Assembly: GCA_017546455.1 (NCBI GenBank)
Contig: JAFYWY010000084.1
Location: 1 to 48,131, forward strand
DNA: 48,131 bases
DNA from: Opitutales bacterium
GTDB lineage: Bacteria > Verrucomicrobiota > Verrucomicrobiia > Opitutales > UBA953
Reading direction: 5' to 3'
Shown: positions 34,437 to 42,547 of the stretch, one piece after another
How positions within the stretch are numbered: position 1 is the first letter of the stretch
Layout of the letters: every line of letters begins with the position of its first letter
The notes under the pieces: model-generated
Database searches by the model: none
What the model was told of the DNA's origin: nothing
What the model saw: the letters and a program-made list of their open reading frames with translations, nothing else
Made by a program: the position numbers and the translations under genes

Positions 34437-35570
34437 TCAATAGATTTCTTTTTGTTCAGGGATGTTTACGAGCGGGGCGCAAACGTAGAGCGCGCCCTTT
34501 CTTCCGGCGGAAGGCTCAATGCAGCGGACAATTCCCATTTTTTCAAATTGAGCGACCAGTTGCATCAAGGCAATCCGCGAAGGCCCTTTTAGCAATTTGA
34601 GCGAGGAAATGCGAAACACCGGCGTTGCCACAATGGCATCCCAAAGCGAAATTGCATGTTGCGAGCGCGTATTTTCCAAAATCCGTTTTTTCGCATCTCG
34701 GTAATACGATTGAATTTTTTCGGCGATGCCGAGATTTTCTTCCGCCTGGGCGGCAACGGCTCGAGCAAAAAAACGCACCCACGCCGTCCAATCCCCGTTT
34801 TTCGTAATCCCGAGGAGCGCATTTTTATACTTCGGCTCGAAGCGCTCCAAATAACGGCTGAGGTAAAACATGGGCGCGGGAAGAACGCCCTTACTGAAGA
34901 AAAACAGCGGAAGAAGCATACGCCCCAAACGCCCGTTCCCGTCGCAAAACGGATGGATAATTTCAAACTGCGCGTGAACGATTGCCGCCTGAACAATCGG
35001 GTCTTTTTCCGTTGAGGCAAGATACGCCGCCCAGTTATCCATAAGCGCGGGAACGCACAGCGGATCCGGCGGGATAAATCTCGCATTTTCGATACCGCCA
35101 AGCTCGGAACCGATGTAATTCTGAAGTTCCCGGAATTTTCCCGGAGATTTGTCTTCCCCGCGAACAGAATCCAGCAAAACGCGATGCAGTCCCTTGAGAA
35201 AATCCAGCGACATCGGGCGCCGTTCCAATTCCGCCACGGCATAATCCATCGCCTCACGATAATTGAAAACTTCGCGAAGATCATGCTTTTCGGACTCGTC
35301 TCTGGCGGCATCCCCTGCCTCCGAGCGCAAAACCGCAACCGTATCGACCCGCGTTCCCTCAATCCGATTGGAGCGGACAGCTTCGTCACGAAAGAACGGA
35401 GAAAGCAAGAGGCGCGGATTTTCCGTTGCGTAGAGCAATCCGGCGTATCTCGCCAAAGCCCGATTCGCTTTCCCCAAATCCTCAACCAGTTCCGACCAAT
35501 TTAATGTTCCTTCCGGGAGCGGAAGCGTCATCGGATCGGTTGGAACATACTTTTTCTTTTCTCCGTCCAT
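34437..35570 (-). CDS. Fic family protein with winged-helix C-terminus
   Basis: A 377-residue Fic protein; most Fic enzymes transfer AMP from ATP to a target protein. The active-site motif is complete: HPFCDGNGRLGR (206-217). The inhibitory helix motif lies N-terminal to it (SNRIEG, 67-72), which makes it a class II, self-inhibited Fic. Residues 1-90 form the Fic_N domain (DPMTLPLPEGTLNW). The last 80 residues look like a winged helix (SLWDAIVATPVFRISSLKLL and MQLVAQFEKMGIVRC), suggesting DNA binding. The ATG at 35568-35570 (MDGEKKK) is preferred over the upstream ORF start, whose 32 extra residues are hydrophobic and AT-encoded. Four palindromes precede it (35635-35763). Confidence 0.9.
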   Translation of the reverse strand: MDGEKKKYVPTDPMTLPLPEGTLNWSELVEDLGKANRALARYAGLLYATENPRLLLSPFFRDEAVRSNRIEGTRVDTVAVLRSEAGDAARDESEKHDLREVFNYREAMDYAVAELERRPMSLDFLKGLHRVLLDSVRGEDKSPGKFRELQNYIGSELGGIENARFIPPDPLCVPALMDNWAAYLASTEKDPIVQAAIVHAQFEIIHPFCDGNGRLGRMLLPLFFFSKGVLPAPMFYLSRYLERFEPKYKNALLGITKNGDWTAWVRFFARAVAAQAEENLGIAEKIQSYYRDAKKRILENTRSQHAISLWDAIVATPVFRISSLKLLKGPSRIALMQLVAQFEKMGIVRCIEPSAGRKGALYVCAPLVNIPEQKEIY

Positions 35571-35634
35571 AGAATATGATTTTTTAAAGAAAACTAAAAA
35601 AAACACTTTTTCAATAAGAAAAACCAAACTTTTC

Positions 35635-35763
35635 TTATAACAAACACAATTTGTGATAATCTCCACAAGCGATAAAATATTTTGCTATAAGCAAAACCGC
35701 AATTTCCTTATCACAAATTATTTTGTGATAAGCAGAGTTTACACAAAAAAGTTTGTGATAAGG
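35635..35763. promoter_or_regulatory. Array of palindromic operators upstream of the Fic gene
   Basis: Four sites stand in 129 bases. TTATAACAAA-5-TTTGTGATAA is at 35635-35659. TTTTGCT-3-AGCAAAA is at 35680-35696. CTTATCACAAA-4-TTTGTGATAAG is perfect at 35707-35732. TTTACACAAA-4-TTTGTGATAAG is half degenerate at 35738-35762. Shared half-site: TTTGTGATAA. They lie 65-193 bases upstream of the Fic start. The winged helix of Fic is a candidate binder; this is inferred. Confidence 0.7.
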
Positions 35764-35785
35764 AAAATGCAGGTTTCATTTGCAC

Positions 35786-35818
35786 AAAAAAACGTTCCCG
35801 CGAGTGAACACGGGAACG
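35786..35818 (-). terminator. Rho-independent terminator of the fumarase gene
   Basis: CGTTCCCG (35793-35800) pairs with CGGGAACG (35811-35818), followed on the minus strand by a T run (35786-35792). A heptad array (35822-35851) separates it from the stop codon, as after the PEP-CTERM gene. Confidence 0.9.
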
Positions 35819-35821
35819 CTC

Positions 35822-35851
35822 TTTAAGCCTTAAGCTGTAATCTTTAAGCTC
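35822..35851 (+). repeat. Heptad array after the fumarase gene
   Basis: Units TTTAAGC, CTTAAGC, TGTAATC, TTTAAGC and TCTTATT run without gaps up to the stop codon of the fumarase gene. Confidence 0.7.
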
Positions 35852-37498
35852 TTATTTCGATGCCATCGGGCAGACGGGCTTGATTTGCTTGAAGAAGTCG
35901 TTGCCTTTGTCATCGACGAGGATGAACGCCGGGAAGTTTTCGACTTCAATCTTCCAAATCGCTTCCATGCCGAGTTCCGGGTATTCGACGCATTCAATCG
36001 ACTTGATATTGTTCTGCGCGAGAATAGCAGCCGGACCGCCGATGGAGCCGAGGTAGAAGCCGCCGTGCTTTTTGCACGCATCCGTCACCTGCTGGCTACG
36101 GTTGCCCTTGGCAAGCATGATGAGCGAACCGCCGTTGGCCTGGAACAGATCGACGTAGGAGTCCATGCGTCCCGCCGTCGTCGGCCCCATCGAACCGCAA
36201 GCCATGCCTTCCGGCGTTTTTGCCGGGCCCGCGTAGTAAATCGGGTGATCCTTGATGTACTGCGGGAGTTCTTCACCGCGGTCGAGGCGTTCTTTCAGCT
36301 TCGCGTGCGCGATGTCACGGCCGACGATGATGGTACCGTTGAGCGAAAGGCGCGTAGCGACCGGATACTTCGACAGCTCGGCGAGGATTTCCGGCATCGG
36401 GCGGTTGAGGTCGATTTTGACCGCGTTGCCTTCGCCGGCCTGGCGCAATTCTTCCGGAATGAGTTCGCCCGGATTATCGTCGAGCTTTTCAATCCAAATA
36501 CCGTCCTTGTTGATTTTGCACTTGATGTTGCGGTCTGCAGAGCAGGAAACGCCCATGCCGACGGGGCAGCTTGCACCATGGCGCGGGAGACGGACGATGC
36601 GCACGTCGTGGACGAGGTATTTTCCGCCGAACTGGGCGCCGAGGCCGATGCGGTGGGCTTCTTCGAGGACTTGCTTTTCGAGTTCGACGTCGCGGAAGGC
36701 GCGGCCGTGTTCATTTCCGGTCGTCGGCAGTTCGTCGTAGTAATGCGTCGAAGCAAGCTTGACCGTGAGCAAATTCTTTTCCGCGGAGGTGCCGCCGATA
36801 CAGAATGCAACGTGGTACGGCGGGCAAGCAGCCGTGCCGAGCGTCTTCATTTTTTCGACGAGGAACGGAACGAGGGTCTTCGGATTCAGGAGCGCTTTCG
36901 TTTCCTGATAAAGGTAGGTTTTATTTGCGCTTCCTCCGCCTTTCGTCACGCAGAGGAATTTGTATTCCATGCCTTCGGTGGCTTCGAGGTCAATTTGTGC
37001 GGGAAGATTGCAACGCGTGTTCACTTCGTCGTACATATTGAGCGGCGCGTTCTGCGAGTAGCGCAGGTTTTCTTCCGTGTAGGTCTTGTAAACGCCGAGT
37101 GCGAGCGCTTCTTCGTCGCAATAGCCCGTCCAGACCTGCTGGCCTTTCTCGCCGTGAACAATCGCCGTTCCCGTGTCCTGACAGAGGGGGAGCTTACCCT
37201 TGCAGGCAACTTCCGCGTTGCGCAGGAACGTGAGCGCGACGTACTTGTCGTTTTCGCTGGCTTCCGGGTCGGAAAGAATTTTTGCCACCTGCTCGTTGTG
37301 CGCACGGCGGAGCATGAAGGAGACATCGCGGAACGCGGCGTTTGCCATCGCGGTCAGGCCTTCCTTGGCGACCTTGAGAACGGGAACGCCCTCGAATTCG
37401 CCGACGGAAACGTAGTCCTTCGTGAGCAGATAATACTCAGTTTTGTCTTCCCCGAGCGGGAACGGGTGTTGGTATTTGAAAGGAGGAATATTTGCCAT
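35852..37498 (-). CDS. fumA: Fumarate hydratase, class I (iron-sulfur)
   Basis: A 548-residue class I fumarase, which interconverts fumarate and malate in the TCA cycle using a labile 4Fe-4S cluster. The three cluster cysteines are C106 ([10 protein letters not shown]), C225 ([10 protein letters not shown]) and C319 (VSCSADRN), one residue off from C105, C224 and C318 of E. coli FumA. The N-terminal alpha and C-terminal beta parts are fused, as in E. coli. [20 protein letters not shown] and [17 protein letters not shown] mark the C-terminal domain. It is transcribed alone, with its own terminator. It marks the end of the defence island; the housekeeping genes resume here. Confidence 0.95.
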   Translation of the reverse strand: MANIPPFKYQHPFPLGEDKTEYYLLTKDYVSVGEFEGVPVLKVAKEGLTAMANAAFRDVSFMLRRAHNEQVAKILSDPEASENDKYVALTFLRNAEVACKGKLPLCQDTGTAIVHGEKGQQVWTGYCDEEALALGVYKTYTEENLRYSQNAPLNMYDEVNTRCNLPAQIDLEATEGMEYKFLCVTKGGGSANKTYLYQETKALLNPKTLVPFLVEKMKTLGTAACPPYHVAFCIGGTSAEKNLLTVKLASTHYYDELPTTGNEHGRAFRDVELEKQVLEEAHRIGLGAQFGGKYLVHDVRIVRLPRHGASCPVGMGVSCSADRNIKCKINKDGIWIEKLDDNPGELIPEELRQAGEGNAVKIDLNRPMPEILAELSKYPVATRLSLNGTIIVGRDIAHAKLKERLDRGEELPQYIKDHPIYYAGPAKTPEGMACGSMGPTTAGRMDSYVDLFQANGGSLIMLAKGNRSQQVTDACKKHGGFYLGSIGGPAAILAQNNIKSIECVEYPELGMEAIWKIEVENFPAFILVDDKGNDFFKQIKPVCPMASK

Positions 37499-37505
37499 AG
37501 CGCAG

Positions 37506-37681
37506 GAAAGATTAAAGAAGAAAGATTAAAGATTAAAGATTAAAGATGAGGGGAGAGCTTAAAGCCCAAGCGATAGTAGATAACTGATAACGGATAGGGT
37601 TCTTGTGGCCTCAGGCTCTTTAAGCTTTAAGCCCTAAGCTCTAAGCTTTCTTTAATCTTTATCCTCTAATCTTTAATCTCT
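37506..37681. repeat. Inverted pair of heptad arrays between fumarase and O-antigen ligase genes
   Basis: The left side (37506-37550) reads in reverse as repeated TTTAATC units. The right side (37617-37681) reads TTTAAGC, TTTAAGC, CCTAAGC, TCTAAGC, then TTTAATC, TTTATCC, TCTAATC, TTTAATC. This is the longest pair in the window and overlaps the last codons of the ligase-like gene. Confidence 0.72.
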
Positions 37682-39270
37682 GCCTTCAACCTGCTCTCCC
37701 GCGAAAGATCGGCCTTAAAGGCGGCCGCCAAAAGCGCGACGCTCAGCAAAAGCGCCGGATTGAAGGAGACGAACTCGACACAGGCGTGTGCGGAAAAAAT
37801 CCCGAGTCCCGCCAACAGCGCGACGGAAGAAGCCCTCCAACGGCGAAAATTCCAAAGCGCAAAGCCCCAGAACCAAAGCACTCCGGCAAAGAAAATGCCG
37901 GCGCCGATGCTACCCCATTCGACGAGGAATTGCCACGGGTCGCAGTGAGCGTACGCCGTTCGCGTAGGCAGGTAAATCTTTCCGCTCCGCTTGTTGACCT
38001 TCGCGAACTCGGGCATCGTCAGCTGAAACGCGGGGGCGATCCAGCGGTAGGAACCGGCTCCCCAGCCGAAAATTTCCGCATGCGTGTTGTAATGGAACAT
38101 CTTTGCGGAGAGCTTCCGCAGATCGGCACGCGGCCCTTTGTCCAACGAGAAAGTCTCCGCTAACTCGTCGCGCACGTCGCCCTGCTCTTCATGGTGAATG
38201 ACACGCTCGATGTCGGGCAACTCACCGTCGGCGACTTTTTTATCCACGCGGGAGAAGAAAAGCTCGGTATTCGCCGTCGCCCACCAGGTTCCGGCTACGC
38301 AGAGCAGCATGCTCAGAAAAACGGCGGCGGTAATCCAGGACGCGCGCGTCATCAGGCCGGAGAAACAGATTAACACGACAATCAGCGGCAGCCAAAGCAC
38401 ACCCAGGAAAACGGCCCCGACGGACTTCGTCGCGAAGGCTGCGCCGAGAAAAAGCAGTCCGAAAATCAAAAGAATCAGGTAAGCCCCGCCGTGCTTTCCC
38501 GCGAGAGCGGAATTCCGCCAACTGCGCAGCCCGAGCCCGGCACAAACGGCCATCGCCAGGACAAAGAAAGCCCCCGCGTGATTTTTATACGAAAAGACAG
38601 AGAAAAACTGATACTTAGTTTCGCCGAGGTAGGTGTAAATCCCGAAAGCGGAGCGATACAAACCGAAGCCGGCAAGCACGACGGCGTTCAACAAGACACT
38701 CCAGAGCAAAATCTTCCAAAGCGTGCGGGAACGCAGGCCGCACCAAAGGGCACATAAGAGCAACCACGGCGTGCCGAAAATGCACAGCTGCCGCCACGCA
38801 TTCATCCCTTCCTGCGACTCGAAGCCGAAACCGCCGTCAATCCCCGTCGGCAACCACCCGGGAGCCTCCTCCAGCAAATGAACGCGCCAACGCGTCCCCT
38901 GCCAGATCAATTCCGCTCCGGGGATACAGGCTTGAACAGCCATGTAAATCCCGAGTGCGAGCCCTATCCAAAAGAGCGGAAACTTCATCAGACGCGCGCA
39001 GTTCCGCTTGGCGGAAGCGGCGGAATCCGGAGTTCCGACAGGCAGGAAGAGACAGGCAAAGGTAAGTGCCGCCAAACCCGTCGCGACGACAAGGGTAAAA
39101 GCCGTGGACGCCGTCAGCGCCCAAGTGGACCAAATGAGCGTCAGCGCCGCAGCTGTCGCAATCAGTTTCTGACGACGCGGCACGGCGCTTTCCGGGGCCT
39201 CGCGCAAATCCCTCACCGCAGTGCGACTGCGGGACTTGCGACTCGAGGAACTGGCGGCTTGCGAACTCAA
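37666..39270 (-). CDS. O-antigen ligase/polymerase (Wzy_C) family protein
   Basis: A 534-residue inner-membrane protein with about ten hydrophobic segments and one large periplasmic loop (about 345-450). The loop and its exit match the Wzy_C/O-antigen ligase family: 'GWGAGSYRWIAPAF' and 'AHCDPWQFLVEWGSIGAGIF', with the histidine characteristic of the family. Members join or polymerise surface glycans; some belong to exopolysaccharide or exosortase loci. The N-terminal 30 residues are serine/arginine rich and cytoplasmic. The start is TTG at 39268-39270 in a 4-base overlap with the kdsD stop (TTGA), so the two genes are translationally coupled. Link to kdsD fits a role in LPS or capsule. The start codon is the least certain point. 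Confidence 0.8.
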   Translation of the reverse strand: MSSQAASSSSRKSRSRTAVRDLREAPESAVPRRQKLIATAAALTLIWSTWALTASTAFTLVVATGLAALTFACLFLPVGTPDSAASAKRNCARLMKFPLFWIGLALGIYMAVQACIPGAELIWQGTRWRVHLLEEAPGWLPTGIDGGFGFESQEGMNAWRQLCIFGTPWLLLCALWCGLRSRTLWKILLWSVLLNAVVLAGFGLYRSAFGIYTYLGETKYQFFSVFSYKNHAGAFFVLAMAVCAGLGLRSWRNSALAGKHGGAYLILLIFGLLFLGAAFATKSVGAVFLGVLWLPLIVVLICFSGLMTRASWITAAVFLSMLLCVAGTWWATANTELFFSRVDKKVADGELPDIERVIHHEEQGDVRDELAETFSLDKGPRADLRKLSAKMFHYNTHAEIFGWGAGSYRWIAPAFQLTMPEFAKVNKRSGKIYLPTRTAYAHCDPWQFLVEWGSIGAGIFFAGVLWFWGFALWNFRRWRASSVALLAGLGIFSAHACVEFVSFNPALLLSVALLAAAFKADLSRESRLKAEIKD

Positions 39271-40247
39271 ACCAATCCCGCCTGATAAATATCGTGGATG
39301 CGGAGCAGACCGACGAGGTTACCGCCGGGAGCATCCAAAACGGGCAACACGGAAATCTGCGACGGACGGTCTTCCATGATACGCGCGGCTTCCCCGAGGC
39401 TCATGCTCGCAAAGGCGCAAATCGGATTCTTCGTCATGATTTCCTGCGCAGAAATACCGTTGAGGTTTTCGTGCTTGTGGAGCGCACGGCGCAGGTCCCC
39501 GTCGGTAATAATCCCGAGGAGATTGCCGGCGGCGTCCGTGACGCAAGCCGCGCCGTGCGGGCATTCCGTCATCGCAATCACCGTATCGCGCACGGAAGTT
39601 TCCGCCGCAACGACGGCAACCTTTTCGCGCGGGCGCATGACATCGTTTACGGTCAGCAAAAGGTTACGTCCGAGCTGTCCCGCCGGGTGGAATTTAGCAA
39701 AATCTTTTTCTCCGAAGCTGCGCTTGAGCATGAGCGCTGCGGCAAGCGCGTCGCCCATGGCAAGCGTGAGCGTCGTACTCGTCGTCGGAACGATACCGAG
39801 CGGGTCGGCTTCGGACTTGACGCCGATGTCGAGCACGACGTCCGCCTTTTCCGCGAGCGGCGAATTACGATTGGCGACGATGGCGATAATCTTTGCACCC
39901 ATGCGCTGAAGAATCGGCAACAGGCGTACCGTTTCCGCCGTCGTTCCGCTCTTGGAAATCAGGACGACCGGATCGCCCGGCTGGCAAATGCCCAAGTCGC
40001 CGTGAACGGCATCGGCACTGTGCAGGAAGATGGCAGGCGTCCCCGTAGAACAGAGCGTCGCGACGATTTTTTGTCCGATGAGGCCGGATTTCCCGACCCC
40101 GGAAATGACGACCTTGCGGTCGCTCGCGTAGAGGATTTCAACGGCTTTTGCGAAACTTTCGTCAAGAGAGGCTTCCATGACGCGCAATGCGTCCGCTTCC
40201 GCTTTCAAAACATGTTTCCCTGCTTCAATAATTTTTTGGTCGCTCAT
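39267..40247 (-). CDS. kdsD: Arabinose-5-phosphate isomerase (KpsF/GutQ family)
   Basis: A 326-residue enzyme that converts ribulose 5-phosphate to arabinose 5-phosphate, the first step of KDO synthesis for LPS. Residues 30-170 are a SIS sugar-isomerase domain (VVISGVGKSGLIGQKIVATL, HSADAVHGDLG, LISKSGTTAET). Residues 205-260 and 270-325 are two CBS domains (VNDVMRPREKV; IMTKNPICAFAS). The family name is firm; KpsF and GutQ paralogues cannot be excluded. The frame is open upstream to 40613, but that lies inside murI; the ATG at 40245-40247 gives the typical length. The O-antigen ligase-like gene overlaps its end. Confidence 0.93.
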   Translation of the reverse strand: MSDQKIIEAGKHVLKAEADALRVMEASLDESFAKAVEILYASDRKVVISGVGKSGLIGQKIVATLCSTGTPAIFLHSADAVHGDLGICQPGDPVVLISKSGTTAETVRLLPILQRMGAKIIAIVANRNSPLAEKADVVLDIGVKSEADPLGIVPTTSTTLTLAMGDALAAALMLKRSFGEKDFAKFHPAGQLGRNLLLTVNDVMRPREKVAVVAAETSVRDTVIAMTECPHGAACVTDAAGNLLGIITDGDLRRALHKHENLNGISAQEIMTKNPICAFASMSLGEAARIMEDRPSQISVLPVLDAPGGNLVGLLRIHDIYQAGLV

Positions 40248-40342
40248 TTGTCGGGAATTAAACCACGTTCCTGCCCGAAAATGAATCTCGAATTGCAGAG
40301 CGGCAACAGATTTATTGCGCTTCCGTCCTCTCGCGGGCTGCC

Positions 40343-41191
40343 CTAAACGTTTAAGCCTTCGGAGGCCCATCGGATTCCGCCGGCTTCGGCAGGCTCTCCG
40401 AGAAAAAACGAAGCGTTGGCAGAAAAGCGATCGGGCGATTCCGTCGTCAGAAAACGCACAGAGCCGCCTTCGGAAATCCGCGCATTCATTTCGGGGTGAC
40501 GTTGTAAATAATCCGCCAGCGCTTCGGCCACGCGTTCGCCCTGTGAAAAAATCGTTACGCCGGCAGGCACGTGTTTCCGGATTTTCTCCAAGAGCAACGG
40601 ATAATGCGTGCACCCGAGCACGAGCGTGTCGATATCAGGATCACGCTCAAAAATCGCATCGATATTTTTTCGGATAAAATAATCCGCTCCGGGCGAATCG
40701 GCTTCCCGATTTTCGACCAGCGGCACCCACAGCGGGCAGGCTTCCTCCGTCACGCGTATATGCGGAAAGAGCTTGGCGATTTCAAGGGTGTAGGAGCAGG
40801 AAGCAATCGTCCCGCTTGTCCCGAGAATGCCGACGTGCTTGCTTCGGCTGAGACGGTCGAGCACTTCCACCGTCGGGCGAATCACGCCGAGCACGCGCCG
40901 CGTCGGATCATCGCTGCGCGGCAAATCCTGTTGCTGGATTGTCCGCAAGGCCTTGGCAGAAGCCGTATTGCAGGCAAGAATCACGAGCGGGCAGCCCATC
41001 TCAAAAAGTTTGAAAACCGCCTGACGCGTGAAGTCGTAAACAATATCAAACGAACGCGGACCGTAAGGCGCACGCGCATTGTCTCCAAGGTAAATAAAAT
41101 CGCAATGCGGCAACGCCTCGCGGATTTTTTGAAAAACCGTGAGACCGCCGTACCCCGAATCGAAAATACCTATAGGAGCTTTTCCCGTCAT
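40343..41191 (-). CDS. murI: Glutamate racemase
   Basis: A 282-residue enzyme that makes D-glutamate for peptidoglycan. The two catalytic cysteines are C74 (ILACNTASAK) and C194 (VLGCTHYPLL). The N-terminus has IGIFDSGYGGLTVF, and YLGDNARAPYGPRS follows, both family signatures. The start ATG (41189-41191) is 52 bases from the divergent hemW start, and a heptad array fills that gap. kdsD follows 95 bases downstream on the same strand. Confidence 0.96.
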   Translation of the reverse strand: MTGKAPIGIFDSGYGGLTVFQKIREALPHCDFIYLGDNARAPYGPRSFDIVYDFTRQAVFKLFEMGCPLVILACNTASAKALRTIQQQDLPRSDDPTRRVLGVIRPTVEVLDRLSRSKHVGILGTSGTIASCSYTLEIAKLFPHIRVTEEACPLWVPLVENREADSPGADYFIRKNIDAIFERDPDIDTLVLGCTHYPLLLEKIRKHVPAGVTIFSQGERVAEALADYLQRHPEMNARISEGGSVRFLTTESPDRFSANASFFLGEPAEAGGIRWASEGLNV

Positions 41192-41233
41192 GATAATCTT
41201 TAAGCTTTAATCTTTAAGCTTTAATCTTTCAAT
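41192..41233 (+). repeat. Heptad array between the divergent murI and hemW genes
   Basis: GATAATC, TTTAAGC, TTTAATC, TTTAAGC, TTTAATC and TTTCAAT make six consecutive 7-base units that fill almost all of the 52-base divergent intergenic space. Any promoter for either gene must overlap it. Confidence 0.78.
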
Positions 41234-41243
41234 TATCAAAGTT

Positions 41244-42428
41244 GTGAAAAACGCGAATAACAACGGCCCGCTCGGGCTTTACGTCCACGTTCCCTTCTGC
41301 GGGAACGCGTGCGATTACTGCGCCTTTTACAAAGAAGCCCCGAGGCGAGAAGCCGTCGAAGCCTGGCTCAACGGAATCGAACGCGAAGCGGAACTCGTAC
41401 CGCTCCCGCACCCGGCGGACACCTTTTTTATCGGCGGCGGCACACCGGGCATTCTGAGCGCCCGCGACTTCGAACGCCTCGGCAAAATTCTCCTCAAAGC
41501 CAACTACGGGAAAGCTCCGGAGGAATGGAGCGTCGAAATGGCGCCGGCAAGCGTCCGCCCCGACAAAATGCAAGCGCTGGCAGACAGCGGCGTCAACCGC
41601 ATCTCGATGGGCGTCCAGTCCTTTGACGAAGCCACGCTCGCCCTGCTCGGCAGACGCCACGCGCCGAAAAAGATATTCGCCGCCTACGAAACAATCCGAC
41701 AAGCCGGCTTCTCCAATGTGAATCTGGACCTGATTTTTTCCGTCCCCGGCGAGCGCGCTTCCCGCTGGCACGCCGACCTCGAGCAGGCCGTCGCCCTCGC
41801 GCCCGAGCACCTTTCGACCTACTGTCTGATGCTCGAAGAAGACGCGCCCCTGCTCGCCCGTCTGCAAGCCTCTCCGCACTTTGATCCCGCCGAAAAATCG
41901 CCGGAACGCGAGGCCGAGTTGTATCTGCAAACCTGGGAAAAGCTTGCCGCAGCCGGCTACGCACAATACGAAATCGCCAACCACGCACGCGCGGGAAAAC
42001 GCTGTAAGCACAATTGGAATACATGGCAAATGCACTCGTGGCTCGGCTACGGACCTGCCGCCGCATCCCAATGCTTCGGAAAGCGCTTCGCCAATCCCTC
42101 CGATCTCGCACGCTGGCTCGACGGCCTTACCGACGGCATCCCCGCCCGCTGCGACGTCGTCGAACTCGACGCCCCCATGCTTTTTGCGGACGCCATCGTC
42201 TTCGGTCTGCGCCTCAACGAAGGAGTCGATTTGGAAGCCCTCGCCCGCCGCTTTTTCGGCAATTCTCAAATCCCAGCCTCGTTAATCGATCTGAAAGCCC
42301 GCTTGGCGGAAGCGGATTACTTGGCGGAGAACGCGCATCGCGAAGCCGGAAAGCTCGCCCTGAATGCCCGCGGGCGTCTCGTCGCCGACGCCGTAGCCGA
42401 AGCGGTTTTGGAAGCCTTGGACGCCTAA
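41244..42428 (+). CDS. hemW: HemW-like radical SAM protein
   Basis: A 394-residue radical SAM protein of the HemW family (formerly called oxygen-independent coproporphyrinogen oxidase-like), a heme chaperone in E. coli. The cluster motif is C19-X3-C23-X2-C26 in HVPFCGNACDYCAF. FIGGGTPGILS and ISMGVQSFDEATLALLGRRH are family motifs, as is YEIANHARAGKRCKHNWNTW. The start is GTG at 41244. It lacks the extra cysteine after the CxxxCxxC motif that marks true HemN enzymes, so a coproporphyrinogen oxidase role is unlikely. recJ follows 119 bases downstream on the same strand. Confidence 0.9.
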   Translation: MKNANNNGPLGLYVHVPFCGNACDYCAFYKEAPRREAVEAWLNGIEREAELVPLPHPADTFFIGGGTPGILSARDFERLGKILLKANYGKAPEEWSVEMAPASVRPDKMQALADSGVNRISMGVQSFDEATLALLGRRHAPKKIFAAYETIRQAGFSNVNLDLIFSVPGERASRWHADLEQAVALAPEHLSTYCLMLEEDAPLLARLQASPHFDPAEKSPEREAELYLQTWEKLAAAGYAQYEIANHARAGKRCKHNWNTWQMHSWLGYGPAAASQCFGKRFANPSDLARWLDGLTDGIPARCDVVELDAPMLFADAIVFGLRLNEGVDLEALARRFFGNSQIPASLIDLKARLAEADYLAENAHREAGKLALNARGRLVADAVAEAVLEALDA

Positions 42429-42547
42429 GCGAGTCCCCGCAATCGGCCGCCGCCTCGCCCGGCAAAAACCAAAGGCGTTTCCGACGCAAAATAGATTTGT
42501 CGGAAAAGCCGCAAATATGTTTCAATGGCGTATCAATTTTGGCGTCG

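Noticed and set aside
35885-37543. 552-codon frame opposite the fumarase gene
   Set aside because: The minus strand encodes a complete class I fumarase with all cluster cysteines; the plus frame has no family features.
16832-41233. Heptad arrays as CRISPR repeats
   Set aside because: The units are 7-8 bases with no spacers between them and no cas genes are present.
42014-42547. N-terminal extension of recJ
   Set aside because: It lies inside hemW in another frame and is arginine-rich; the ATG at 42548 gives a normal RecJ.
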